A stretch of DNA of 64,000 bases from Nonomuraea zeae (GCF_005889725.1 NZ_VCKX01000036.1:1-64000), one strand, 5' to 3'. Positions 32,916 through 42,700 are shown, counted from the stretch's first letter. Notes: a model not told the origin generated them from the letters alone. Translations and numbers: made by a program.

Positions 32916-33887
32916 ATGCGTGTGGGTCTACTGGGCCTCGGTCGGATAGGCATGTTCCATGCCACGACCCTGTCCGCTCTCGTTGACGAGCTTGTCGTCA
33001 CCGACGTGGACGAGGCCAGAGCCGAGGAGGTGGCGCAACGGCTGGGAGCCCGGGTCGGAGATCCCTTCGACACGGACGCGGTAGTGATCACGACACCGAC
33101 CTCCGCTCATGCCGAGGCGCTGCTGCGGGCCTGCGAGCTGAAGGTGCCGGCGTTCTGTGAGAAGCCCGCAGCCCCGACCGTGGCCGAGACCCTGCGGGTC
33201 GCCGCGGCCGTCGAGAGCAGCGGCACCGCCGTGCACATCGGCTTCCAGCGCCGTTTCGACGCCGGCTACACCGCCGCCCGCGCGGCGCTGCGCGCCGGAG
33301 AGCTCGGCCAGCTGCACCGGGTCCACCTGCTGACCGGCGACCCCGCGCCGCCTCCCGCGGAGTACGTCGCCCAGTCGGGCGGCATCTTCCGCGACTGCCA
33401 CATCCACGACTTCGACATCCTGCGCTGGGTCACCGGCCACGAGGCCGATGCCGTGTACGCGGTCGGCGCCAACCGCGGCGCGGCGTTCTTCGCCGAGGCC
33501 GACGACGTTGACAACAGTGCCGCGCTCATCACCATGGACGACGGCACCCTGGTCACGCTGCAGGGCTCGCGCTACAACGGAGCCGGATACGACGTGCGGA
33601 TGGAGCTGGCCGGCACCCTTGGGACCTGGGCGGCCGGGCTCGGCGACCGGACCCCGCTGCGTTCGGCGGAGGGGCTCGATCCTGACGGGCGGCCGTGGCC
33701 GGACTTCCAAAGCCGATTCGAGGCCGCGTACATCAGCGAGATGAGCGCGTTCCTGTCGATGGCGCGGGGCGAACGCGAGAGCCCCTGCACGGTCCAGGAC
33801 GCCCTGGCCGCGCTCTACCTCGCCGAGGCGGCCGACCTGTCGCGCCGCGAAGGCCGCAGCGTGCGCATCGTGGAGGTGGCCAAGTGA
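32916..33887 (+). CDS. iolG: Inositol 2-dehydrogenase, Gfo/Idh/MocA family
   Basis: 323 residues. Oxidises myo-inositol to 2-keto-myo-inositol with NAD. The Rossmann motif is GLLGLGRIGMFHATTL; FCEKPAAPT is the conserved EKP; and GGIFRDCHIHDFDILRW holds the catalytic Asp/His pair of the family. It is the first gene of the run after the operator/promoter, with GAGGAG before ATG. Naming rests on family plus operon context, since many Gfo/Idh proteins act on other sugars. Confidence 0.87.
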   Translation: MRVGLLGLGRIGMFHATTLSALVDELVVTDVDEARAEEVAQRLGARVGDPFDTDAVVITTPTSAHAEALLRACELKVPAFCEKPAAPTVAETLRVAAAVESSGTAVHIGFQRRFDAGYTAARAALRAGELGQLHRVHLLTGDPAPPPAEYVAQSGGIFRDCHIHDFDILRWVTGHEADAVYAVGANRGAAFFAEADDVDNSAALITMDDGTLVTLQGSRYNGAGYDVRMELAGTLGTWAAGLGDRTPLRSAEGLDPDGRPWPDFQSRFEAAYISEMSAFLSMARGERESPCTVQDALAALYLAEAADLSRREGRSVRIVEVAK

Positions 33888-34726
33888 GAATCGCCGCCGC
33901 CCCCATCTCCTGGGGAGTCTGCGAGGTCCCCGGCTGGGGTCACCAGCTCTCCGCGGAACGCGTGCTCGCCGAGATGGCCGAACTCGGCCTGACCGCCACC
34001 GAGCTTGGTCCCGAAGGCTTCCTGCCCGCCGATCAGAACCTGATCGGCCGCTACGGGCTACAGGCTGTGGGCGCATTCGTCCCCGTGGTCCTGCACGACC
34101 CCACCCACGATCCGCTGCCGGGACTGCGCGACACGTGGTCCTCCTTCAACGAAGGTACGGTCGTGGTGCTCGCCGCCGCCACCGGCCAGGACGGGTACGA
34201 CACCCGCCCAGAGCTGGATGAGGCGGGCTGGCGCACCCTGCTCGGCAACCTGGACACAATCACCGGCGAGGCGGCGCGGGAGGGCCGCGTCGTCGCCCTC
34301 CACCCACATGTCGGAACCATGGTCGAGACCCGCCAGGAGGTGGACCGGGTGCTCGAAGGCTGCACGGTCGCGCTCTGCCTGGACACCGGCCACCTGCTCA
34401 TCGGCGGCACCGACCCGCTGGAGGTCGTCGACCGCGCCGCCGGACGCATCGCCCACGTGCACCTCAAGGACGTGGATTCGGCGCTCGCGGCGCGGGTCAG
34501 ATCCGGCGAGCTGTCCTACACCCAGGCCGTGCGCGCCGGGATCTACAGCAGGCTCGGGCTGGGCGACGTCGACGTCAAGGGCATCGTCGATGGCCTGACG
34601 GCGGCCGGATACACCGGCTGGTACGTCATGGAGCAGGACGTGATCCTCGACGCCGAGCCCCCGACGGGCGCGGGCCCGGCCGACGACGTCCGGGCCGGCG
34701 TGGCGTTCCTGCGTGGCCTGACGTGA
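33884..34726 (+). CDS. iolE: Inosose dehydratase (IolE-type TIM barrel)
   Basis: 280 residues from GTG 33884 (GTGA overlap with iolG). Dehydrates 2-keto-myo-inositol to the 1,2-dione. It begins APISWGVCEVPGWG, almost diagnostic for IolE, and has VALHPHVGTMVET and CLDTGHLLIGG, plus HVHLKDVD, giving the Glu/Asp/His metal site of the AP-endonuclease-like barrel. Confidence 0.9.
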   Translation: MRIAAAPISWGVCEVPGWGHQLSAERVLAEMAELGLTATELGPEGFLPADQNLIGRYGLQAVGAFVPVVLHDPTHDPLPGLRDTWSSFNEGTVVVLAAATGQDGYDTRPELDEAGWRTLLGNLDTITGEAAREGRVVALHPHVGTMVETRQEVDRVLEGCTVALCLDTGHLLIGGTDPLEVVDRAAGRIAHVHLKDVDSALAARVRSGELSYTQAVRAGIYSRLGLGDVDVKGIVDGLTAAGYTGWYVMEQDVILDAEPPTGAGPADDVRAGVAFLRGLT

Positions 34727-35685
34727 GCCCGCCCGAAGTGCTGACGATGGGCCGAGTCGGCGTGGACGTCTACCCGCAGCAGGTCGGCGTGTCGCTGCGG
34801 CACGTGGAGACGTTCGGCAGATACCTGGGCGGCAGCGCGACGAACGTGGCGGTGGCAGCCGCCCGCCTGGGCCGGGCCAGCGCGGTGATCACCAGGACCG
34901 GTGATGACCCGTTCGGCGCGTTCGTCCACGACGCGCTGCGCGAGTACGGCGTGGACGACAGCCTGGTCACCGCCGTGCCCGGCAGGCCGACGCCGGTCAC
35001 GTTCTGCGAGATCAGGCCCCCTGAGGACTTCCCGCTCTACTTCTACCGCGACCGGGCGCCGGACCTGGAGTTATCGCCAGAGGAGCTGGACCTGGCGGCC
35101 GTCACGCGGACCCGGCTGTTCTGGGCCACCGTGACCGGGCTGTCGGCCGAGCCCTCGCTCAGCGCCCACCTGGCCGCCTGGCAGGCGCGAGGGCGAGCGC
35201 CGCACACGGTGCTCGACCTGGACTACCGGCCGATGTTCTGGCGGGACACGGCGCTGGCCCGCGAGCGAGTGCGCGCCGCGCTCGGGCACGTCACCGTCGC
35301 GGTCGGCAACCTCGACGAAGCCGAGGTCGCCACCGGAACCCGTGACCCGTACGCGGCCTGCGAGGCCCTGCTCGCGGCCGGCGTCGAGCTGGCGATCGTC
35401 AAGCAGGGCGCGGCCGGCGTGCTGGGCATGACCGCGACGGAGACGGTACGGGTCCCGCCCGTTCCCGTCGAGGTCGTCAACGGCCTCGGCGCGGGCGACG
35501 CCTTCGGCGGCGCGCTCTGCCACGGCCTCCTCGGAGGCTGGCCTCTGGAGCGCACGCTGCGCTTCGCCAACGCGGCGGGCGCGATCGTCGCCGGCCGGCT
35601 GGCCTGCGCGCCCGCGATGCCCACGGTGGGCGAGATCGAGGCCGCCCTGTCCACTCACTCTGAAGGAGGCCTCACCCATGCGTGA
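34723..35685 (+). CDS. iolC: 5-dehydro-2-deoxygluconokinase (PfkB family)
   Basis: 320 residues from GTG 34723 (GTGA overlap). Phosphorylates 2-deoxy-5-keto-gluconate. PfkB signatures: GGSATNVAVAAARLG near residues 37-51 and the catalytic-base anion hole NGLGAGDAFGGAL near the C-terminus. FRYLGGSATNVAVA and YFYRD are typical of IolC. The gene order iolE-iolC-aldolase-iolB-iolD supports the role. Confidence 0.9.
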   Translation: MSPPEVLTMGRVGVDVYPQQVGVSLRHVETFGRYLGGSATNVAVAAARLGRASAVITRTGDDPFGAFVHDALREYGVDDSLVTAVPGRPTPVTFCEIRPPEDFPLYFYRDRAPDLELSPEELDLAAVTRTRLFWATVTGLSAEPSLSAHLAAWQARGRAPHTVLDLDYRPMFWRDTALARERVRAALGHVTVAVGNLDEAEVATGTRDPYAACEALLAAGVELAIVKQGAAGVLGMTATETVRVPPVPVEVVNGLGAGDAFGGALCHGLLGGWPLERTLRFANAAGAIVAGRLACAPAMPTVGEIEAALSTHSEGGLTHA

Positions 35686-36559
35686 GCAGGACTATCGCAG
35701 GCTGCTCGGCGAGCGTGCGTGGCAGCCGGAGCGGGTCGCCGAGGCGGCCGCCGCGCGTAAACGCCGGCCGCTCAGGAACAGCAGAGAACAGCTGCTCATC
35801 ATCGCCGCCGATCACCCCGCCCGTGGCTCGCTGGGGGTCGCCGGCGACCCCATGGCCATGCACAGCCGCAAGGATCTGCTCGACCGGCTCATGACCGCCC
35901 TGGCCAGACCCGGTGTGGACGGCCTGCTGGCCACTCCCGACATCGTCGAGGACCTGCTGCTGCTCGGCGCGCTCGAGGACAAGATCGTCATCGGCTCGAT
36001 GAACCGCGGCGGCCTGCACGGATCGGTGTTCGAGTTCGACGACAGGTTCACCGCCTACGACGCGGACTCGATCGCCGCGATGGGATACGACGGCGGAAAG
36101 ATGCTGTGCAGGATCGCGCCTGAGGACGGCGCCACCGCCGCCACCCTGGCCAGCTGCGGCGACGCTGTCACCAAGCTGGCCAGGCACGGCCTGATGGCGA
36201 TGGTCGAGCCGTTCTGGTCCAGCCGGCGCGACGGCGTGGTCAGGCACGACCTGTCGCCTGAGGCGGTGATCCGCAGCGTCAGCGTCGGCCAGGCGCTCGG
36301 GGCGACCTCCGCCCACACCTGGCTGAAGCTCCCGGTCGTGCCGGACATGGAGCGCGTCATGGAGTCGACCACGCTGCCCGTCCTGCTGCTGGGTGGCGAC
36401 TCCAGCCAGGACTCCGACGAGATGTTCGGCTCATGGAGCAACGCGCTGCGCCTGCCCGGCGTGCGGGGTCTGGTCGTCGGCCGCACGCTGCTCTACCCGC
36501 CGGGCGGCGACGTCGTGGCCGCGGTCGACACCGCGCTGAGCCTGCTGGAGGGCGCGTGA
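35678..36559 (+). CDS. Cgl0159-like (beta/alpha)8 aldolase-fold protein of inositol catabolism
   Basis: 293 residues; ATG overlaps iolC by 8 nt. Sequence features include LLIIAADHPARGSLG, VIGSMNRGGLHGS, AYDADSIAAMGYDGGK and VVGRTLLYPPGGD. This is the family placed in the position of the deoxy-ketogluconate-6-phosphate aldolase (IolJ) in actinobacterial iol clusters. It probably splits that compound to dihydroxyacetone phosphate and malonic semialdehyde. I see no separate iolJ, so this is the best candidate. Confidence 0.82.
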   Translation: MREQDYRRLLGERAWQPERVAEAAAARKRRPLRNSREQLLIIAADHPARGSLGVAGDPMAMHSRKDLLDRLMTALARPGVDGLLATPDIVEDLLLLGALEDKIVIGSMNRGGLHGSVFEFDDRFTAYDADSIAAMGYDGGKMLCRIAPEDGATAATLASCGDAVTKLARHGLMAMVEPFWSSRRDGVVRHDLSPEAVIRSVSVGQALGATSAHTWLKLPVVPDMERVMESTTLPVLLLGGDSSQDSDEMFGSWSNALRLPGVRGLVVGRTLLYPPGGDVVAAVDTALSLLEGA

Positions 36560-37377
36560 CCCACATTCCCTTCGGTCAGGCCGCCTCGGGCCCCTGGCAG
36601 GTGGAGATCACGCCGGAGGCGGCCGGCTGGGCCTATTCCGGGCTGCGGGTGGTGGACCTGGCCGGCGAGCCGGTGAAGTTCACCACCGGGCCGGAGGAGA
36701 TGCTCGTCCTGCCGCTGACCGGCGCGTGCGAGGTCGTCGCCGAAGGTGAGCGGCTGCCGCTGACCGGCCGCGCGTCCGTCTTCGACGGGCCGACGGACTT
36801 CGCCTACCTGCCGATCGGCACCACCGCCACGATCAGCGGCCACGGCCGCGTCGCTCTGCCCTCGGCCCGCGCGACCAGGCGGCTGCCCATCAGGTACGTC
36901 GCCGCCGTCCAGGTGCCGGTGGAGGTGCGCGGCTCCGGGCAGGCCAGCAGGCGGATCAACAACTTCTGCGCGCCCGACGCCTTCGACTGCGACAAGCTCG
37001 TCGCCGTCGAAGTGATCACCCCGGGGGGTAACTGGTCGTCCTACCCCCCGCACAAGCACGACACGGCGGGAGAGGGGGAGGCCGAGCTGGAGGAGATCTA
37101 CTACTTCGAGGGCGGCCCCGGTTACCAGCGCGTGTACGGCACCCACGAGACGCTGGCCGAAGTGAGCGGCGGCGACGTGGTGCTCGTCCCGCACGGCTAC
37201 CACGGCCCGTCGATGGCCGCTCCCGGCTACGACCTGTACTACCTGAACGTCCTCGCGGGACCCGCGCGGCAGCGGTCCATGGCCTGCCGCGACGACCCCC
37301 GTCACGCCTGGATCCGCGCCTCCTGGGCGGACCAGCCGATCGACCCCCGAGTAGCTCCCGCAGGAGGTGCGTCATGA
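36556..37377 (+). CDS. iolB: 5-deoxy-glucuronate isomerase
   Basis: 273 residues from GTG 36556 (GTGA overlap). Isomerises 5-deoxy-glucuronate to 2-deoxy-5-keto-gluconate. It is a bicupin: GNWSSYPPHKHD with the metal-binding His pair, ELEEIYYFEGGPGYQRVYG, and VVLVPHGYHGPSMAAPGYDLYYLNV are all IolB hallmarks. Confidence 0.93.
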   Translation: MTHIPFGQAASGPWQVEITPEAAGWAYSGLRVVDLAGEPVKFTTGPEEMLVLPLTGACEVVAEGERLPLTGRASVFDGPTDFAYLPIGTTATISGHGRVALPSARATRRLPIRYVAAVQVPVEVRGSGQASRRINNFCAPDAFDCDKLVAVEVITPGGNWSSYPPHKHDTAGEGEAELEEIYYFEGGPGYQRVYGTHETLAEVSGGDVVLVPHGYHGPSMAAPGYDLYYLNVLAGPARQRSMACRDDPRHAWIRASWADQPIDPRVAPAGGAS

Positions 37378-39212
37378 GACTGACCACCGCACAGGCGCTG
37401 GTGCGATTCCTGGCCAACCAGTGGTCGGAACGCGACGGCGCGGAACATCGCCTGATCGCCGGCGTCCTCGGCATCTTCGGCCACGGCAACGTGGCGGGAG
37501 TCGGCCAGGCCCTGGCGGAAGAGGGTGCCGGTACCGGTGACGCGCTTCCTTACTATCTGGCGCGCAACGAGCAGGCCATGGTCCACACCGCCGTCGGCTA
37601 CGCACGTACCCGCGGCCGGATGTCGACCTTCGCCTGCACCACCTCTATCGGCCCCGGCGCCACCAACCTGGCCACCGGCGCGGCGCTGGCCACGGTCAAC
37701 CGCCTGCCCGTACTGCTGCTGCCCGGTGACATCTTCGCCACCCGCGCCGCCGGCCCGGTCTTACAGGAGCTGGAGGACCCGCGCTCCTACGACGTGTCGG
37801 TCAACGACTCGCTGCGCCCGCTGTCGCGCTTCTTCGACCGGATCAACCGGCCCGAGCAGTTACCCTCCGCCCTGCTGGCGGCGATGCGGGTGCTGACCGA
37901 CCCGGCCGAGACCGGCGCGGTCACCCTGGCGCTCCCGCAGGACGTGCAGACCGAGGCGTACGACTGGCCGCAGGAGTTGTTCGTCAGGCGGGTGTGGCAC
38001 GTGCCACGGCCGGTGCCCGAGCCCGCCGCGCTGGCCAGGGCCATGGAGCTGATCCGCGGCTCCCGGCGTCCGCTGATCGTCGCCGGCGGCGGCGTCAAGT
38101 ACAGCCAGGCATGGACGGAGCTGGTCAGGTTCGCCGAGAACCACGGCGTCCCGGTGGGCGAGACACAGGCGGGCAAGGGCGCGCTGCCCTACGACCACCC
38201 CTGCGCGGTCGGCGCGATCGGCCACACGGGCACGCAGGCCGCCGACACCCTGGCCCGCGAGGCGGACCTGGTCATCGGCGTCGGCACCCGCTACACCGAC
38301 TTCACCACCGCCTCGCGCACGCTGTTCGGGCAGGCCAAGTTCCTCAACGTGAACATCACCGCCTTCGACGCGGCCAAGAACACCGGCCTGATGCTCGTCG
38401 CCGACGCCCGCGAGGCCCTGCGCGCCCTCGACGAGGTGGACTGGCGGGCCGACGCGGAATGGACCAGCCGGGCCACGGCCCTGGCCGCCGCCTGGCAGTC
38501 CGAGATCAGCCGCGCCTACGCGGGGCCGGAGCTCACCCAGCCCGTCGCGCTCGGCATCGTCAACGAGATCGCCGAGGGCGGCGTGGTGGTCAACGCGGCC
38601 GGGTCGATGCCGGGCGACCTGCACCGGCTCTGGCGCGCCTGCGACCCGGAGCAGTATCACGTGGAGTACGGCTACTCGTGCATGGGCTACGAGATCGCCG
38701 GCGGGCTCGGGGTGAAGCTCGGCGCGCCGGAGCGCGAGGTGTTTGTGCTGGTCGGCGATGGCTCCTACCTGATGATGGCCCAAGAGATCGCCACCGCCGT
38801 GCAGGAAGGCGTCAAGCTCGTCATCGTCCTGGTCGACAACCAGGGCTTCGCCTCGATCGGCAACCTCAGCGAGTCCGTGGGCGCGCGAAGGCTCGGCACC
38901 GCCTACCGGGCGCGCGGCGCGAGCGGAGAGCTCGACGGCGCTCCCCTTCCCCTGGACCTGGCCGCCAACGCCGCCAGCCTGGGCGCCGACGTGCTGCGTG
39001 CCGGCACTCCCGAGTCCCTGAGAGCAGCCCTGATCAAGGCCAAGGAGTCCGCCAGGACCACCGTCGTCTACGTCGAGCCCGTCCCCGGCGACGGGCCGGG
39101 CGCCCAGGCATGGTGGGACGTGCCGGTCGCGGAGGTGTCCGTACTGCCCGAGACCCGGGCCGCGCGGGAACGGTACGACGAGGCCAAGCGCGATCAACGG
39201 CCCTACCTCTGA
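37374..39212 (+). CDS. iolD: 3D-(3,5/4)-trihydroxycyclohexane-1,2-dione acylhydrolase
   Basis: 612 residues, ThDP-dependent ring-opening enzyme. The N-terminal PYR domain has GYARTRGRMSTFACTTSIGPGATN; the central domain has RPLIVAGGGVKYSQA; the PP domain has the ThDP motif GDGSYLMM followed by an Asn in VDNQGFASIGNLSE. ATG overlaps iolB by 4 nt. Full length for the family. Confidence 0.95.
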   Translation: MRLTTAQALVRFLANQWSERDGAEHRLIAGVLGIFGHGNVAGVGQALAEEGAGTGDALPYYLARNEQAMVHTAVGYARTRGRMSTFACTTSIGPGATNLATGAALATVNRLPVLLLPGDIFATRAAGPVLQELEDPRSYDVSVNDSLRPLSRFFDRINRPEQLPSALLAAMRVLTDPAETGAVTLALPQDVQTEAYDWPQELFVRRVWHVPRPVPEPAALARAMELIRGSRRPLIVAGGGVKYSQAWTELVRFAENHGVPVGETQAGKGALPYDHPCAVGAIGHTGTQAADTLAREADLVIGVGTRYTDFTTASRTLFGQAKFLNVNITAFDAAKNTGLMLVADAREALRALDEVDWRADAEWTSRATALAAAWQSEISRAYAGPELTQPVALGIVNEIAEGGVVVNAAGSMPGDLHRLWRACDPEQYHVEYGYSCMGYEIAGGLGVKLGAPEREVFVLVGDGSYLMMAQEIATAVQEGVKLVIVLVDNQGFASIGNLSESVGARRLGTAYRARGASGELDGAPLPLDLAANAASLGADVLRAGTPESLRAALIKAKESARTTVVYVEPVPGDGPGAQAWWDVPVAEVSVLPETRAARERYDEAKRDQRPYL

Positions 39213-40192
39213 TGGGCTGGACGCTGGCCTTCGCCGTGGTGGCGGTCCTGTTCGTGCTGATCAGCGGGGCCAACGACGGGGCTACGCTGATCGGGCTGGG
39301 GCTGCGGTTCCCGCACACGCCTGGATGGGTGGCCGTCGCGCTGCTCGTGGCGGTCCTGTTCGCCGGGCCGTACGTGCTGGGCGTGACGGTGGCGCGGACC
39401 TTCACCGAAGGGCTGGCGGGACTCGGCACCAGCGTCGGCGCGGCGGTGTTCCTGGCCGGGGTGGTGATCGCGATCGTGGTGGTCGCGGCGCTGACCGGCA
39501 AAGGACTGCCGACCAGCCTCACCCTGGCCGTGATCGGCGGCATCTCCGGCGCGGGGCTCGGCGCGGGCGTGCCGGTGTCGTGGGGGAGCCTGGCCAGAGT
39601 GCTCGCGATCGGGCTCTGCGCCCCCGCGGTCGGCCTGGTCCTGGGCTACCTGCTGGGGACCGCCTCACGCCAGGTGCCGTCCTACCGCCGGATGCCCAAG
39701 CTCGTGCTCGCCGCCCACCTGGTGGCCTACACGGCACAGTGCACCGCGTACGCCGTCAACGACGGCCAGAAGATGATCGCCGTCGTGAGCGTGGCGCTGG
39801 ACGTGGGCCGCAATGGCCTCGGCCGGGTCGGGCCCGTCGCCGTCTCCCCGGCCTGGATGGCCGTGCTCGCGGCGCTGTTCCTGGCCGGCTCCCTGACCAG
39901 TCTCAACCGCGTGGGAGAGCGGATCGGCCGCGGCCTGGTCATCGCCCGGCCGCTGCACGTGCTCTCGGCCGAGACGGCGGCCACCGGCGCCGTACTCGGC
40001 AGCTCGGCACTGGGGAGCCCGGTGAGCATGACCCAATCGGTGACCGCCGGCGTCGTCGGCGTGGTGGCAAGCGAGGGAAGCAGGAGGGTGCGATGGCAAG
40101 GAGTGCTGAACATGGGCACGGCGTGGCTGGTCACGCTCCCGTCGTCCCTGCTGCTGGGCGCCCTGGCCGGACTCGGGCTGAGGCTGCTGTGA
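39212..40192 (+). CDS. PiT-family inorganic phosphate permease
   Basis: 326 residues with about ten hydrophobic helices. The duplicated PiT signature is seen as SGANDGATLIGLG in the N-terminal half and AYAVNDGQKMIAVVS in the C-terminal half, with LPTSLTLAVIGGISGAG between. It moves phosphate with cations; direction depends on gradients. ATG shares its A with the iolD stop, so it is inside the inositol operon. In this context it would import Pi freed outside or vent Pi freed inside. Confidence 0.88.
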   Translation: MGWTLAFAVVAVLFVLISGANDGATLIGLGLRFPHTPGWVAVALLVAVLFAGPYVLGVTVARTFTEGLAGLGTSVGAAVFLAGVVIAIVVVAALTGKGLPTSLTLAVIGGISGAGLGAGVPVSWGSLARVLAIGLCAPAVGLVLGYLLGTASRQVPSYRRMPKLVLAAHLVAYTAQCTAYAVNDGQKMIAVVSVALDVGRNGLGRVGPVAVSPAWMAVLAALFLAGSLTSLNRVGERIGRGLVIARPLHVLSAETAATGAVLGSSALGSPVSMTQSVTAGVVGVVASEGSRRVRWQGVLNMGTAWLVTLPSSLLLGALAGLGLRLL

Positions 40193-40848
40193 GCGGCACG
40201 AAGGGCCGTGCCCTCCGGCTCAGCAGGATCCTGGACGACCTGCGGGGCCGGACGGGACGACGGGTGATCGACCTGATCCGCAGCCAGGTCGCCATGGCGA
40301 GAGAAGGCGCCGTACTGGCTTGTACGGCCGCCGCAGGCACGGTCGAGAGCGCGGAGGCCCGCGCCCGCATGTCCGTGGTCGAGCACGAGGGAGACGCGGC
40401 GCGGGCCGAGCTCGTCCGGGCCCTGTCGCGGACTCTGGCCACCCCCATCGACAGGGAGGATCTGTTCCGGCTCTCCCGCTCGATCGACGACGTGCTCGAC
40501 CAGCTTCGGGACTTCGTCCGCGAGGCCGACCTGTTCGGGCTGTCCGACCTGAGCTTCGCCGTCGAGCCGCTGCATGCCGTGATCGACGGGCTGGACGAGC
40601 TGGAGCAGGCCCTGGTGAAGATCGTCAGCGATCCCGGCTCCGTCATGGCCGCCCTGCTCGCCACCCGCAAGTCCCAGAGCCGCGTGCGCCAGCTCTACCA
40701 GACCAGGCTCACCGAGCTGTTCGCCGCACCGCTGGAGATGGACACCCTGCGCGAACGCGAACTGCTGTCCCGCCTCGACGCCGTCGGCCGGCGGCTCGGC
40801 GAGGCCGCCGACGCCCTCGCCGACGCGATGCTCAAGAGAAGTCACTGA
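40189..40848 (+). CDS. DUF47/PhoU-like partner of the PiT permease
   Basis: 219 residues from GTG 40189 (GTGA overlap with the permease). All-helical, with VVEHEGDAARAELVRALSRTL and RSIDDVLDQLRDFVREADLF, the acidic metal-binding pattern of PhoU/DUF47 proteins. DUF47 proteins pair with PiT transporters and are thought to control them. Together they form a transport module inserted between iolD and the ABC genes. Confidence 0.86.
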   Translation: MSGTKGRALRLSRILDDLRGRTGRRVIDLIRSQVAMAREGAVLACTAAAGTVESAEARARMSVVEHEGDAARAELVRALSRTLATPIDREDLFRLSRSIDDVLDQLRDFVREADLFGLSDLSFAVEPLHAVIDGLDELEQALVKIVSDPGSVMAALLATRKSQSRVRQLYQTRLTELFAAPLEMDTLRERELLSRLDAVGRRLGEAADALADAMLKRSH

Positions 40849-40873
40849 TGCGCTACCCCCCGAAGGAAACCCC

Positions 40874-42700
40874 ATGGCTGTTGTGACCAAAACGGAGCCG
40901 CCACCTCGCCCGCCGAGACGCCGCAGACTCCTCTACCGCCTGCAGGTCCTGCGGCACGATCCGACCGCCGCGCTCGGCCTGATCCTCGTCATCCTGCTGG
41001 CCTACCTCGTCGTGGCCCCGCTGTTCGCGGTGCTGTCGGACGCCTTCCGCCTGCAGTACGGCGACGAGCTGCACGCCGGGCAGCAGCCAGGCGAGTGGAC
41101 CGGCTACTACCTGTGGCGCGTCTTCCGCTCCCAGATCAGCGGGCTGCTGTTCTGGGAGCCGCTGGTCAACACGCTGGTGGTCGCGGTCGGCACCACGCTG
41201 TTCGCGTTGCTGCTCGGCGGCGGCATGGCGTGGCTGGTCACCAGGACGAACGTGCCGGGACGCAGGTGGCTGGCCGGGGCGCTGGTGGTGCCGTACATGC
41301 TGCCGTCGTGGACGTTCTCGCTGGCCTGGCTGACGCTGTTCAAGAACGAGCGCGCCGCGGGGCAGGTCGGGTTCCTGCAGGCCCAGGGCATCCGCACGCC
41401 GGACTGGCTCGCCTACGGCCCGCTGCCGATCGTCATCACCCTCGGGCTGCACTACTACCCCTTCGTGCTGCTCCTGGTCGGCAACGCGCTGCGCCGCATC
41501 GACGTCCAGCTTGAGGACTCCGCCAGGGTCCTGGGCGCGCCGCGGCGCACCGTCGTCCGGCGGATCGTGATCCCGCTCATGCTGCCCGCGCTGTCCTCGG
41601 CCGTGCTGCTCGTGGTCGGGCGGGTGCTCGGCACGTTCGGCACCCCGTACGTGCTGGGGCTGCCGGCCGACTACCACGTGCTGTCCACCGGCCTCTTCCA
41701 GTCGATCAGGGACCGCAGCACCGGCGTGGCCTCCGTGCTCGCCACCGTCATCGTGATCATCGGCGTGCTGATCGTCTTCACCGACATGCGGCTGATGCGC
41801 GAGCAGCGCCGGTTCGTCACCGTGGGCGGCAAGGGCGCGATGGACCGGGTGAGCGACCTGCGCCGCTGGCGCTGGCCCGCCTACGCGCTCGGCCTGGTCG
41901 TCTTCGCGGTGAGCGTGCTCGTCCCCGTGCTCACGCTGCTGATGTCGACGGTGACCAGGACTCCGCTGGACCTGTCGACCTTCACACTCGACTACTGGAT
42001 CGCCGACAAGCTCCCCGGCGCGGTGGGCTTCCCGCACGGCGTGCTGCGCGGCTCGGAGCTGTGGGAGGCGGCCTGGAACTCGCTGCGCATCGTCGGCCTG
42101 GCCTCGCTCATCTGCGCGATCGCCGGCCTGCTCATCGGGTACGTGGTGGTGCGCGGCACGGCCCCGCGCATTGCGGCCTTCCTCCGGCAGGTCTCCTTCC
42201 TGCCCTACCTCATCCCCGGCATCGCCTTCGCCGCCGCCTCGCTGTCGCTGTTCGCCGTCGCCCGCGGGCCCGTCCCGGCGCTGTACGGCACCACGTTCCT
42301 GCTGATCCTGGTCATGGCCGTGACGCACCTGCCCTACAGCTCGCGCTCGGGCATCGCGGCGATGATGCAGCTCGGCCGCGAACCCGAGGAGGCCGCGCAG
42401 ATCGCCGGCGCCTCCTGGTGGCAGCGCATGCGGCGGATCATCTTCCCCATCCAGAAGGGCGCCCTCGTCACCGGCATCGTCCTGCCGTTCATCTCCGGGC
42501 TCAAGGAGCTCAGCATCGTCATCATGCTCACCACCACGGGCACCCAGCTGCTCACGACCCTGTCCATCGGATTGGTCGACTACGGCTACACCCAGCTCGC
42601 CAACGGCGTCGTCCTCATGATCGCCTTGCTGTCTTTCACCATGACCTACCTGACCCAGCGCCTCACCAAGAGCAGCCTGGCATCCGGACTAGGAGGATAG
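40874..42700 (+). CDS. Fused two-domain ABC permease (FbpB/AfuB-type)
   Basis: 608 residues with about 12 transmembrane helices, two fused permease modules. The EAA loops are ARVLGAPRRTVVRRIVIPLMLPAL (first half) and AQIAGASWWQRMRRIIFPIQ (second half). The 5' part has MAVVTKTEPPPRPPRRRRL, a cytoplasmic tail. It is the membrane partner for the ATPase that follows and for the AfuA-type lipoprotein encoded 9 kb upstream. Fused permeases are typical of that class. Substrate inferred: inositol phosphate. Confidence 0.9.
   Translation: MAVVTKTEPPPRPPRRRRLLYRLQVLRHDPTAALGLILVILLAYLVVAPLFAVLSDAFRLQYGDELHAGQQPGEWTGYYLWRVFRSQISGLLFWEPLVNTLVVAVGTTLFALLLGGGMAWLVTRTNVPGRRWLAGALVVPYMLPSWTFSLAWLTLFKNERAAGQVGFLQAQGIRTPDWLAYGPLPIVITLGLHYYPFVLLLVGNALRRIDVQLEDSARVLGAPRRTVVRRIVIPLMLPALSSAVLLVVGRVLGTFGTPYVLGLPADYHVLSTGLFQSIRDRSTGVASVLATVIVIIGVLIVFTDMRLMREQRRFVTVGGKGAMDRVSDLRRWRWPAYALGLVVFAVSVLVPVLTLLMSTVTRTPLDLSTFTLDYWIADKLPGAVGFPHGVLRGSELWEAAWNSLRIVGLASLICAIAGLLIGYVVVRGTAPRIAAFLRQVSFLPYLIPGIAFAAASLSLFAVARGPVPALYGTTFLLILVMAVTHLPYSSRSGIAAMMQLGREPEEAAQIAGASWWQRMRRIIFPIQKGALVTGIVLPFISGLKELSIVIMLTTTGTQLLTTLSIGLVDYGYTQLANGVVLMIALLSFTMTYLTQRLTKSSLASGLGG

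Noticed and set aside
37994-39211. Open frame fused in front of the PiT permease
   Set aside because: It overlaps iolD in another frame with Arg/Gly/Pro-rich text; the permease starts at ATG 39212, sharing a base with the iolD stop.
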